Assembly (NCBI RefSeq): GCF_014224155.1
Contig: NZ_JAASUI010000001.1
Coordinates: 806,001-870,000, forward strand
Origin: Listeria cossartiae subsp. cossartiae
Lineage (GTDB): Bacteria; Bacillota; Bacilli; Lactobacillales; Listeriaceae
Direction of reading: 5' to 3'
DNA: 64,000 nt
Part shown: positions 37,355 through 46,015 of the stretch, piece by piece
How the letters are laid out: the number at the start of each line of letters is the position of its first letter
How positions within the stretch are numbered: position 1 is the stretch's first letter
Program-made: the position numbers and the translations under genes
Notes under the pieces: model-generated
The model's input: only the letters and a program-made list of their open reading frames with translations
The model's database searches: none
What the model was told of the DNA's origin: nothing

Positions 37355-37470
37355 TTTTTTATATTTTTATCTTCATTTTAAAGGTTTTAATAGTTCTTAA
37401 GTATTTTGTATTATCAACAATATTCATCCATATCTTGTACGTAAGTCATGGAGTGGGAATAGTAAAAATT
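37355..37470 (+). repeat. Diverged copy C of the cassette-end repeat
   Basis: The bases before and around GGAGTGGGAATAGTAAAAA align with 35385-35495 (shared pattern of CTTC-TTTTA-GTTTTAATA-TTTTGTATTAT-GAGTGGGAA). It marks the right end of the second cassette. Confidence 0.55.
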
Positions 37471-37672
37471 GAATCCATAATGTTAATTTGACACATTCTA
37501 TTAAGTTAGAAAATATTATATATAACTTGACATATAACTATTTGTAATAGACATGTATAATTAACTTTGAATAAATTTAGTATTATATCTAATTCAATTG
37601 CTAATATAAAAAATTCTACAATTGTATTAAATAAATTATGGAATTTATTTAACATATTTAATGGTAAATTTT

Positions 37673-40441
37673 TCATTTTTTTGTTAAAGCAATTTCTCTA
37701 ATCACATAATTAGAATCTACTAAACTTTTTTCTAAAATATACTTTGCAGTTTTTGTATCGACTTTCTCAATCTCACCTAATCCATGAACTAATTGACTTT
37801 TTACATATGAATCATCTTCATTAATAATTCTTATAAATCTGTTGGTTATTGTTTCTACATATTCTTCCACATTTAAGAGTTTTATCAATAAATGAATAGA
37901 ATGCCAACGAAGATCTAGCGAAGTAGAATTAATCCATATTAATGAAAATTGAAAGAATAACCCTAATACACTTTGAGAAGTTTCTAACTTATCATCTTTA
38001 TCTAAATAACTTTTGATTAATTTACAAGATTCTATTTGCGAAGCCTCATCATTAAATGTAGATAACTCATTCAAAATTGAAACACTTACATCCTTTTGAA
38101 ACAACTCTAAAAGTAAGTAGTGCGCAAATACTAACATTTGTTTTTGTACATGAGAAAGCATTGTTTCATATGCATCTATATCTCCCCCCATGTTAATCAA
38201 TTCTTCCACAATCTGACTATTTCTGTTAATAATATATTTATCAATTCTACACAAAATATATAATAATTTGTACGCTTCAATTTTATCAGTAATCATTTGT
38301 TTAGAATTAAGTATTGTATTTGCAGTTTCTCTAAATATGGCGTCTATCAACTCTTTGGAAATGGTGGTACTATCATTTCCAAAGACATTTCTGACTGCGA
38401 GAAAAGAAGAATCAGCATATTTTGTGTAACTGCCATTTTCTCCTTGAGTTAAATTTCTATATTTTATTATTTCTAAATGTTTTTCTAAAAACAGAGTACT
38501 ACTAGGCATATTTTTGTTGGTTTCAATTGAATACTCTAATTCATAAAACTCCGGCCACTTTTCTTGAATTTTACTATTTAATTTTTGATTTTCTTTGTTA
38601 TTAAATAACTTACCTAGTTGGCAGCATAAACATTTAATATGATTTTCACTGATTGAGCTCGATTTATCCTTAAATAAATTTATGATAAATTCATTTAATT
38701 TTATTATTAATTTGTAGTCTACTTTACTATAATTCACAGACTGACATAAAAATTCAATTGCGCTATCATGATACCTCAAACTTTTACTTTTCAAAATAGA
38801 GAGGCAAAATTCTGTTAGATAATTTTGATCCAGTCTATCTTTTATACGTTTTAACGTATAGAAAATATAACTTTCCAAATTCACAATACTATCTTCAGAT
38901 TTCTTCCAACCATTTAATATGACTTCTAAATTATCCCATACATAAGAAAAATCGTCATCGCTCAAATAATATCCTACTTCTGATATAGCAAGTAATTGAG
39001 CAACTAATTTATGATTAGTCAATATATGATTGTCTGTGTAATCATATATTTCCTTAGCCTCCTCTGGAGTAAGTTTTTCCAAATGAGCGGAAAAAGTTCT
39101 AGCCATTCTACGAACTTTCTTTTTATCTAATGACATAATTGTATTTTTAAAATTTAGCTTAAACATTATCCATTCATTATTTCGCACAAAACACTCATAA
39201 CTCAATTTTTGAACTATAGAGTAAATACGGGTTAAATGAGTCATTGATCCAAAAATCATTGCTTCAAAAAAGATATCAGCTATTGAATTTGTATAGAGAG
39301 ACCTATCTCCTAGAAAAGTTTTTGATGAGTATGCTTCAATATCTGACTTTTGCCTATCTTGTTCAAGTCTCTCCAATAAATTTTTTTCATATCTATCTAT
39401 ATTGGGATAAAATAAACTATTATTCATCTTGTCCAACTCAATTTGCCCAAAATTCTGATTTGTAAACTCATTCCTATTTTCATGATATAAGTTAATCTGA
39501 TTACGTAAATCAATTAATATATCTTGAATAAACCAGTCTTCTAATTTATTGGATAATGAGTTTTTATAAGCTAATTTCAATATTTCTATACTCTCAAAAA
39601 GATTATTATTATAATACTCATTAATTGCTTTCCATCTCAGCTCTATTACCTTAAAGTAAGCTTGAGGTAATATATTTTGTAACATTTTTAAATACTCCGA
39701 TATTTTGAAAGTATTAAAATTACTTCCGTTAAACATAATTGGAAGTAGTGTTGAACAATAATAATCTATATCAAGATCTGAAGCCATTTCTTTTGTTTTT
39801 TCATTTCTAAAAAACATACTAATAAAGTATTCTCTGCATCTTATTTTACTAATTTTTTTACTACCTATTGATAAAATATATGGGATATTAATCTTTTCAG
39901 ATTCAATTTGTATATCGTTTGCATCGTTAGTCTCCTCCATCAATAAATTATTGCTTGGAATAATAGCATTTCCAAATCCATATGATCTATATACTGATAA
40001 AATATCATCAATCAAGTCCGTAGTACTTCTCTGAATAAAATCTTCAAAAGAATGAATAGTTTTATTTTTAGGAGCATTAGCATGAAGTAGTCTCGTTTGA
40101 AGGGATGTTTTTTCTTTTGAATTTTGATCACAAAAATAATAAAGTGAAGGAATGTTGTTTTTTAGGACTTCGTCAACTTCATTTTGCACTCCTTGAGGTA
40201 TGCCATCTTCGTTATCAATCAAAAAAATACAAACATCTGCACTTTTGAGACGCTGAATATAATGATTATAAGCACTCATTGAGGAAGTGCCAGCTTCTTC
40301 AAATAAATATATTTGAAAAAGACCTGTCAATTCTAACATCTCTTTAATTGCTTTTCTAGCTAAATTATATTTTATAGAAGCTTGATCATCACCAGTTTTA
40401 GAGCTAATAAAAACTTTTAATTTATCTTCAATTTGAATCAT
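37673..40441 (-). CDS. Large protein with DUF4062/TIR-like N-terminus and helical-repeat body; candidate antiphage gene
   Basis: In this 922-residue soluble protein, residues 5-140 form an alpha/beta domain: KLKVFISSKTGDDQASIKYN, then YLFEEAGTSSMSAYNHYIQ, then SADVCIFLIDNEDGIPQGVQNEVDEV. This spacing (FISS, polar helix, FE, s-D-hydrophobic strand, E) is that of DUF4062 and related TIR-like sensor or effector domains. The remaining 780 residues are helical, the last 150 or so resembling HEAT repeats (VKSQLVHGLGEIEKVDTKTA). The gene is very AT-rich and lies alone on the minus strand in an accessory region, with a TATAAT -10 near 40475-40480. This fits a defence protein, but no catalytic residue proves it. 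Confidence 0.6.
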   Translation of the reverse strand: MIQIEDKLKVFISSKTGDDQASIKYNLARKAIKEMLELTGLFQIYLFEEAGTSSMSAYNHYIQRLKSADVCIFLIDNEDGIPQGVQNEVDEVLKNNIPSLYYFCDQNSKEKTSLQTRLLHANAPKNKTIHSFEDFIQRSTTDLIDDILSVYRSYGFGNAIIPSNNLLMEETNDANDIQIESEKINIPYILSIGSKKISKIRCREYFISMFFRNEKTKEMASDLDIDYYCSTLLPIMFNGSNFNTFKISEYLKMLQNILPQAYFKVIELRWKAINEYYNNNLFESIEILKLAYKNSLSNKLEDWFIQDILIDLRNQINLYHENRNEFTNQNFGQIELDKMNNSLFYPNIDRYEKNLLERLEQDRQKSDIEAYSSKTFLGDRSLYTNSIADIFFEAMIFGSMTHLTRIYSIVQKLSYECFVRNNEWIMFKLNFKNTIMSLDKKKVRRMARTFSAHLEKLTPEEAKEIYDYTDNHILTNHKLVAQLLAISEVGYYLSDDDFSYVWDNLEVILNGWKKSEDSIVNLESYIFYTLKRIKDRLDQNYLTEFCLSILKSKSLRYHDSAIEFLCQSVNYSKVDYKLIIKLNEFIINLFKDKSSSISENHIKCLCCQLGKLFNNKENQKLNSKIQEKWPEFYELEYSIETNKNMPSSTLFLEKHLEIIKYRNLTQGENGSYTKYADSSFLAVRNVFGNDSTTISKELIDAIFRETANTILNSKQMITDKIEAYKLLYILCRIDKYIINRNSQIVEELINMGGDIDAYETMLSHVQKQMLVFAHYLLLELFQKDVSVSILNELSTFNDEASQIESCKLIKSYLDKDDKLETSQSVLGLFFQFSLIWINSTSLDLRWHSIHLLIKLLNVEEYVETITNRFIRIINEDDSYVKSQLVHGLGEIEKVDTKTAKYILEKSLVDSNYVIREIALTKK

Positions 40442-41167
40442 CTATAACCCTCCAATTTTATCTATCTCAAGCTTATTATAACTAGTATTAACAAAAAACA
40501 CACTCTATAAAATATAAAAAGAGTATTTTTTATAGTGCTAAATAAGATACTTACTATTTTCATCTGTTCTTTATTATTTATTTGTATAATCAATTTTTTC
40601 GTTTACTAGTTGAGCTAGTAAACGAATAGTCTTTTTGCATTATAAAAACAAGAACTTAAAATTGAAAATATTTCTAAAGATTTTCAACTTTTTTTACCTT
40701 TGAGCAAGGAAAATAGTTTAGGAGCTTCTTTATCCTCCGAAATTTGATAGAGCTGGTTTTAGATTAGAAATATTTTGGAATCGAAATTTATGCTATAGAG
40801 GTAGACGCAATGTGAGTTTTTTATAATAAGGCTTCTATCAACTATAGTAAAATCCAATGCCATTCTGTGTTATATTGATCCAGGAGGTCGCGAATATCAA
40901 TAGTAAACAGGAGATAGTACCCTTCAACTTGTACTAATCAAAAAGTTTTAATTGTAGATACAGGATGAATAAAATATATATGAGTTGTAATGGATACTTC
41001 ATATCTAAGAGAAATTAGAAGAATATTTTTAATTCTCGCTAACGAGCATTTGAAACACTTAACTCAAAAAACATAAATGGTCTTAGTTACTCTCTTTTTT
41101 AGTGGCTATTATTAATCAGATTAGATAAAATAAGAAATAAATAAATAATCAGAAATGAGGAAGTGCA
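40442..41167. other. AT-rich intergenic region with a perfect hairpin, no intact gene
   Basis: These 726 bases contain the promoter of the leftward gene and a perfect 12-bp inverted repeat (TTCGTTTACTAG at 40598-40609 with CTAGTAAACGAA at 40615-40626). There is also a stretch with ribosome-site-like CAGGAGG near 40880 but no open frame after it. It probably contains decayed sequence. Confidence 0.5.
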
Positions 41168-41839
41168 TTGATAATTACATCTGTTTTAGTTCCAGTTGCT
41201 CTATGTTTAGTAACAATATATTTTACGAACAAGCAGCATAAAAAAAATATGGAACAACAAGAAAATCAACATAATCAGGCTTTGGAAACTTCGGAGAAAA
41301 GGTATCAAGAACAATCGTTAATCAATTTAAGAAAAGAACGCATAATGTATCAACCATACCTTTCGCTCTCTACCAAAGAAAAGATTGATAAGTTTACTGG
41401 GAAAATGGAACGCGATAAACATAATGTTATAATAATACCTTTTAAAATTAAAAATGAGGGATTGGGAGCAGCTTTTTCAGTATATTTAAATTATCTCGAA
41501 AAAGAAGAAATGAAGGGAATATCTACAAAATCTGTTTCAGTTATAGCTATTCAGCCTAGCCGACAGAACGGTTATAATATTTTGGGGGTTGCTATGCCGA
41601 TTCATATGGATATTTTAAGAGTCGAAGGAGAAGCGGATTTTTATTTATATTTAAATGCTATTGATAAAGAGGGGATAGAAACTAAGCCAGATGATTGGAT
41701 TAGATGGAACTTTAGTATTGAATTTTTTGATATCCAGGAAAGAAAATACATACAAGATTATCAGTTCTTTTCTGTATTAAGTAATGATACAATAGTAAGA
41801 ATGAATTCTGAAAAACCAAAATTTATAGAGTTTAATTAA
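41168..41839 (+). CDS. Single-pass membrane protein with coiled coil and beta-rich cytosolic domain
   Basis: The 223-residue protein starts at TTG 41168 after GAGGAAG. One N-terminal helix (IITSVLVPVALCLVTIYF) anchors it; a charged coiled coil (about 24-60, NKQHKKNMEQQENQHNQALE) and a soluble, beta-rich domain with INEGLGAAFSVYL-like strands follow. No family was recognised. It is 47 bases from the next membrane-protein gene, so the two form an operon. Similar anchored modules occur in defence islands; that is inference from context only. Confidence 0.55.
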   Translation: MIITSVLVPVALCLVTIYFTNKQHKKNMEQQENQHNQALETSEKRYQEQSLINLRKERIMYQPYLSLSTKEKIDKFTGKMERDKHNVIIIPFKIKNEGLGAAFSVYLNYLEKEEMKGISTKSVSVIAIQPSRQNGYNILGVAMPIHMDILRVEGEADFYLYLNAIDKEGIETKPDDWIRWNFSIEFFDIQERKYIQDYQFFSVLSNDTIVRMNSEKPKFIEFN

Positions 41840-41886
41840 CTTTTTTAGTAGGGAAATTTATAAATTCTAAATGAGGTGAATCCAAA

Positions 41887-42576
41887 ATGCATAATTACAA
41901 AAGCAACTTTCATTTTTTGTTCTTTGCATTAATTATATTTTCTCCATTACTTTATTTTTATCTTGATAATGCAAAATGGGAAATAATGGCACTTGGGATA
42001 GTTGCATCAATAACACTCTTAGTTTTTACAAGTAGTGAATTTAATTTAATAAAACTTTCAAAAGATGGAGTTGAATTGAGGAGGGTTATAAAAGAAGCAG
42101 AAGTAACAGCACAAATATTAAGTTCAAAAATTGAATTACTACTAACATATGATATGGAAAATTTTGTTAATAAATTGCATAATCATAATTTAGGAATAAT
42201 GGTAACAAAGTTACAAACCATTTCCTTGGTTATGCGAGATGAAAAAATTCTATCAACAGAATTAACAAAAAGTATAGAAAAAATATTATCGAGAATCGCC
42301 GAGCAATGTATAACTGAAATAGAAGGTTTTATATTTTCATACCATTATGAAAATTTTCTTCATTTAAATATCAGTGAGGAGCAAACAAATAATGAATTGC
42401 AAATATTGAAAGATTTGTTTTTTGAGAAGGGGACGTACCAATTGAAAAGTACTTGGCCAACACCAAAAGACATAAAAGAAGTTTTCAAAAATAAAGATTT
42501 TGTTTTTGAAAAGGAATATAAATCATGGCTTCAGTATTATATTGATGGTTTTGAAGCTATAGAATATCTAATATGA
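41887..42576 (+). CDS. Two-helix membrane protein with helical cytosolic domain
   Basis: The 229-residue protein has two hydrophobic helices at the N-terminus (FHFLFFALIIFSPLLYFYL and IMALGIVASITLLVFTS), then a helical cytosolic part beginning with a linker common in such proteins (IKLSKDGVELRRVIKEAEV). AGGTGAA precedes ATG 41887. It is the second gene of a two-gene unit with the coiled-coil membrane protein. Function is unknown; a membrane-acting effector or sensor would fit the neighbourhood. Confidence 0.55.
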   Translation: MHNYKSNFHFLFFALIIFSPLLYFYLDNAKWEIMALGIVASITLLVFTSSEFNLIKLSKDGVELRRVIKEAEVTAQILSSKIELLLTYDMENFVNKLHNHNLGIMVTKLQTISLVMRDEKILSTELTKSIEKILSRIAEQCITEIEGFIFSYHYENFLHLNISEEQTNNELQILKDLFFEKGTYQLKSTWPTPKDIKEVFKNKDFVFEKEYKSWLQYYIDGFEAIEYLI

Positions 42577-42734
42577 TAATATTAATAAAAAAGAGCGCAA
42601 GTCTCTTCTATTCAATTCAAGAATTAATTCGGTTAGATATAAAAAGTTTATTTATAGTTTTGAGAACAAACAGGCAAGTCATAGATACTACTAAACATAG
42701 AATTTAATGATATCTCGTTTATTTGCTATGATAC

Positions 42735-43766
42735 CTATTCTCCTAAAGGCAAAACTGATACATCCCCAGTTTCCCAATCAAAGAAAAGGAATTCAACTCC
42801 ATTCTTAGTATTTGTTGATGTAAACAAAAATCTTTGAGGAACATCCACTCGAAAACTAGTAGATATATCTATAACACTGTTATCATTTTCTTCACTATTA
42901 GTAATATCAAATAGTGAGCCATGCCAATTATTATAGATTAGTTGAGATATCTTTATATTTTTATTTTTTAGAACTTCTTTTATTTTTTTCCTATCAGCTA
43001 TACTAATATCATTTCCCAATATAACTTCTATTAGTGAGTCTTTATAGGTTAGGAATTGATTTTCTGCACTATTATTAGAATACAAAATATATCTGTATTC
43101 TTTTTCATCTTTCCAAGATAATGATTTATTGAAAAAAAGATTTTTATTAAAATGAATTGAGTGCCACTTTAAGTAGTTCTCTTTACCAATGTGAAGATAG
43201 TGCTCTAATTGAAGCATAAAGGGATTAGAGATATTAGAGAGTAAAAATGGATTATACATACACTTGAGGTAGTTAATGATGAAGGGGAAGTTTATTCCCG
43301 TAAAAGTTTTAAAATAACCATTAATAGAATAAAGATTAAATATACTTCCTGTATTATTAATATCGGTATAATGTATTTCCTTTTCAAATAAAAAGTTATT
43401 TGTTTGTGAATTTAAAACTTTTGATAATTTTTTATGGTCAAAGACTAAACAAATTCCTTTATGTTTTTGACCATATGAATCCCACATTTTCATATCATAG
43501 GCAATTTCTTTATTTGCTCTTGTCATACAAAGTACCAACCAATGATCTTTAATAAAGTCATTGCTTTCATGAAAAAAATTGGGCTTGAATTTGTCTTTGT
43601 TCTCTATAGAGTGTCCATAAAATTTAAAGGGCCATGATTTTGATTCTTTAGGATCGTTTACATATCTAAAACTGCTGAATTTTAATGTTTCATTTTTAAG
43701 TATAAAATTTACAGCAGTATCTGCACTTGTAAAATGATATAAATTATTGTCTTCAATCATTTTCAT
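42735..43766 (-). CDS. DUF2971 protein
   Basis: The 343-residue protein opens with NNLYHFTSADTAVNFILKNETLKFSSFRYVNDPKESKSW, a good match to the DUF2971 pattern (YH.t......il.....l..s....lNDP.E). It continues with LCMTRANKEIAYDMKMWDSYGQKHKGICLVFD and WKDEKEYRYIL, also family hallmarks. DUF2971 proteins are often found near mobile elements and defence genes; their activity is not established. It may start at ATG 43766 or ATG 43760. It is transcribed leftward in an AT-rich accessory block. Confidence 0.8.
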   Translation of the reverse strand: MKMIEDNNLYHFTSADTAVNFILKNETLKFSSFRYVNDPKESKSWPFKFYGHSIENKDKFKPNFFHESNDFIKDHWLVLCMTRANKEIAYDMKMWDSYGQKHKGICLVFDHKKLSKVLNSQTNNFLFEKEIHYTDINNTGSIFNLYSINGYFKTFTGINFPFIINYLKCMYNPFLLSNISNPFMLQLEHYLHIGKENYLKWHSIHFNKNLFFNKSLSWKDEKEYRYILYSNNSAENQFLTYKDSLIEVILGNDISIADRKKIKEVLKNKNIKISQLIYNNWHGSLFDITNSEENDNSVIDISTSFRVDVPQRFLFTSTNTKNGVEFLFFDWETGDVSVLPLGE

Positions 43767-43882
43767 TTTCCCGCCATTCTTTTTATTATTTTAAGATTAG
43801 ATAAAAGCAATTTGAACTGGAAGATACATAATCGTATCTCTTGTATATAATATCACATGAGCTTTAGTTTTGTTAACTTTAA

Positions 43883-44155
43883 GGAAATATATTACCGACT
43901 TTCACAGCTAAGTGGATGGATAGTTCACCAAGTGCAAAAATTGATGGAGACGTTCTGTATGAGTTTAATCAGCCTTTCCTAGATAAAGCGATTCAGCGAG
44001 GAGATGACGTAGCTATGGCTACAAAGCCGACTGTAGAAAACTTATACATCGCTGGGACTAAACAACTTACGGGTTTTGGGCGTGAATATGAATACTTACT
44101 ACAACATGGTTATACTTATGATGTAAAAACAAGTACAATGAAGTTGAAGAAATGA
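43883..44155 (+). pseudogene. Orphan C-terminal end of a polymorphic (LXG/WXG-type) toxin
   Basis: An open frame from 43883 reads NILPTFTAKWMDSSPSAKID and runs to TGA at 44153, with no start or ribosome site suitable for a full gene. The content resembles a toxin C-terminal end (FLDKAIQRGDDVAMATKP, GFGREYEYLLQHGYTYD). Immunity-like genes follow at once, the first starting 11 bases after the stop, as in LXG toxin loci. The N-terminal secretion part is missing, so it is best read as a toxin tip left by recombination or deletion. Confidence 0.65.
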
Positions 44156-44166
44156 GGAATTCAAGC

Positions 44167-44535
44167 ATGAAATTAGACGATACTTCAAAAGAAATAATCC
44201 TTAAAAAAAGTGAATTTCTACTCCATAATAATTTTAAATTAATAGAAATAACGGATTTTACTATCACATTTTCAAACAAGAAAATCGTTTTTGTCATCGG
44301 TTATGAAAGATATGATAATGTAAGTAATATTAATATAAAGTTTTTGGAAGAAAATGAAATGTTTAATCTTGGCTGGATTGCTTTTGTAAGAAGAAATCAG
44401 ATGCCGCTCCCTCAGAATAAATTAGATAATATATTAGAGTTACTTGATTATGCTGAAAAAAATTATGCTAAAGTTATTAACTTACAATTTTGCCAAGAAA
44501 GTAGAGGAATGGTAGAAGACTTCTTGAAAGAATAA
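44167..44535 (+). CDS. Immunity-like protein, family A, copy 1
   Basis: Start ATG 44167 follows GAGGA at 44154-44158, which overlaps the end of the toxin fragment; ATG 44152 lies upstream of that site. The 122-residue acidic protein contains FKLIEITDFTITFSNKKIVF, VIGYERYDNVSNINIKF and FNLGWIAFVRR, a compact alpha/beta profile typical of toxin-immunity proteins. A near-identical second copy lies at 46016. Its place directly after a toxin end supports an immunity role, but no toxin partner remains. Confidence 0.65.
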   Translation: MKLDDTSKEIILKKSEFLLHNNFKLIEITDFTITFSNKKIVFVIGYERYDNVSNINIKFLEENEMFNLGWIAFVRRNQMPLPQNKLDNILELLDYAEKNYAKVINLQFCQESRGMVEDFLKE

Positions 44536-44571
44536 TAACTGGAATTATAGTAAAAAAAGGACTGTGATCAA

Positions 44572-44991
44572 TTGGATTTTTATAAAGAAATTGAAAAAAT
44601 ATTCAAAGGATATGAGCAAAATTATCAATTGAAGCTTGCTAAAATAGATAATAATGAAGTTGCTTTCATCGGAGAAAATTATGCTTTAGGTATAGGATGG
44701 AGCACGGACGGGATTGATTTGCATTATTTCAAACTAGATAATTCGACGCTCTGTAAATTTAGTTTAGATAATTTATTAAACAGAAAGCTAACTAAAATCA
44801 AACGAGATGGGATACATCCCAGCACAACAATTTACGAGAAAATAATTAATGAATTAATAATCTGCGAAAGAGGATTCAATAATCATTTTCAAGAATTGCT
44901 ACGGGGTGAAACATTAAGCGGCTATGGAAATAAAGAATTTGTTTCGAATTTGGAGAAGAGTATTATTGAACGTGGACTGTTGCCCCGTTAA
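44572..44991 (+). CDS. Immunity-like protein, family B, copy 1
   Basis: The 139-residue protein starts with TTG 44572 (LDFYKEIEKIFKGYEQNYQL) after AAAGGA. The core EVAFIGENYALGIGW, then a strand GIDLHYF, then an Arg/Glu-rich helix (ELIICERGFNNHFQELLRGE) recurs in the proteins at 45078, 45541 and 46420, defining one family. It is probably an immunity protein of a contact-dependent toxin. The gene follows family A with a 36-base gap, and the A-B pair is duplicated at 46016-46839. Confidence 0.65.
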   Translation: MDFYKEIEKIFKGYEQNYQLKLAKIDNNEVAFIGENYALGIGWSTDGIDLHYFKLDNSTLCKFSLDNLLNRKLTKIKRDGIHPSTTIYEKIINELIICERGFNNHFQELLRGETLSGYGNKEFVSNLEKSIIERGLLPR

Positions 44992-45077
44992 TACTACTTA
45001 TAAAGAGAAATGGATTATTTCCATGAATTTGATTGCATAATATCTTAATACAAAAATTATCAAAGTTGGTGGAATTA

Positions 45078-45551
45078 ATGGAGCTTAAGCACGAAGTAGA
45101 AAATAACTTTGCGGATATAATTCAAGAATATCAATTTAACTTAATTAAAGTAAATGAAGACGAAATAATGTTATTACATCCTAATTTTGCTCTAACTATA
45201 TGGAAAAGCAGAGAAGGTATTGATATTTATTACCTGTTTCTTCATAGCTTAGAAAAAGTGAAAATAACCAATTTCTTATTTTCAAATTATGAAAAAGATT
45301 TGTTAGCCAATATAACTCCTGCAAATAATTTGACCGACCAAATTTCTAACAGCTTACTTATTCATGCGAGAGGTTTAAGTAAATATTTCCCTGAATTATT
45401 ATCTGGTCAAAATGACTGGGTAAAGGAGTTTAAAGAGAATAAGTTTTATAATGAGCCGAGAGCTATTAACAAAGACGAGTATTCAGCCTACCAAACTATT
45501 ATAAAAAATATCAATGGCAAAAAAATTGAAGGATTTCAAAATGAAATTTGA
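45078..45551 (+). CDS. Immunity-like protein, family B, diverged member 1
   Basis: Start ATG 45078 is preferred over an upstream TTG at 45033 because GGTGG lies just before it. The 157-residue protein shares the family B pattern: ADIIQEYQFNLIKVNEDEIMLLHPNFALTIW, IDIYYLF and SLLIHARGLSKYFPELLSGQ. Identity to its neighbours is low, so it likely recognises a different toxin variant. Its stop overlaps the next gene by 11 bases. Confidence 0.6.
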   Translation: MELKHEVENNFADIIQEYQFNLIKVNEDEIMLLHPNFALTIWKSREGIDIYYLFLHSLEKVKITNFLFSNYEKDLLANITPANNLTDQISNSLLIHARGLSKYFPELLSGQNDWVKEFKENKFYNEPRAINKDEYSAYQTIIKNINGKKIEGFQNEI

Positions 45552-45978
45552 AGCAGATTTTATAAATAGATTCAAATCATTAATAGAAGAATTCCAGTTA
45601 AATTATAAAGTTATATCTGAAGAGGAGCTAGCACTTTTTGGTTCTAATTTTGCGCTTGTTTTTTTGATTCATTTTGATGAGGTTTCTTTGAATTATGTAT
45701 GCCGTGATAAAGATAATTCGCTTGTCAGTTATGATGTATGGTCTTATTTTTTGCATGTCTTTGATGATAAAGATAGGGAGAATTTGCCAAAATATAATTC
45801 TGTGCAGGAACGGGTTGATATTTCGTTTTTAATACTTGCAAGAGGTCTTCCGCGTCATTGGAGTAGTGTGCTTAATGGAGATGACAAGTGGTTGGAAGAT
45901 TATAAGCAATATGAATTAGCCGGAGTTCCTAGAGAAGTAATCGGGGACTTGAAGGATAGTTTGAGTTTAAATATTTAA
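45541..45978 (+). CDS. Immunity-like protein, family B, diverged member 2
   Basis: Start ATG 45541 follows AAGGA at 45529-45533 and overlaps the previous stop, so translation is coupled. The 145-residue protein matches the family B layout: FKSLIEEFQLNYKVISEEELALFGSNFALVF, SLNYVC and SFLILARGLPRHWSSVLNGD. An in-frame ATG at 45514 lacks a ribosome site. Together with 45078 it sits between the two duplicated A-B pairs. Confidence 0.6.
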   Translation: MKFEADFINRFKSLIEEFQLNYKVISEEELALFGSNFALVFLIHFDEVSLNYVCRDKDNSLVSYDVWSYFLHVFDDKDRENLPKYNSVQERVDISFLILARGLPRHWSSVLNGDDKWLEDYKQYELAGVPREVIGDLKDSLSLNI

Positions 45979-46015
45979 TTAAAAAGCTTATTGATAAATT
46001 CAGAGGAGTTCAACC

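Larger units (their letters stand above)
36976..37672. other. Non-coding remnant region between the cassette and the candidate defence gene
   Basis: About 700 AT-rich bases hold a coding fragment (37139-37234), a minus-strand terminator (37246-37278), a diverged repeat with a guaA-end-like GGAGTGGGAATAG (37355-37470) and an 11-bp inverted repeat TTAAATAAATT/AATTTATTTAA at 37627-37652 just past the minus-strand gene. Confidence 0.5.
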
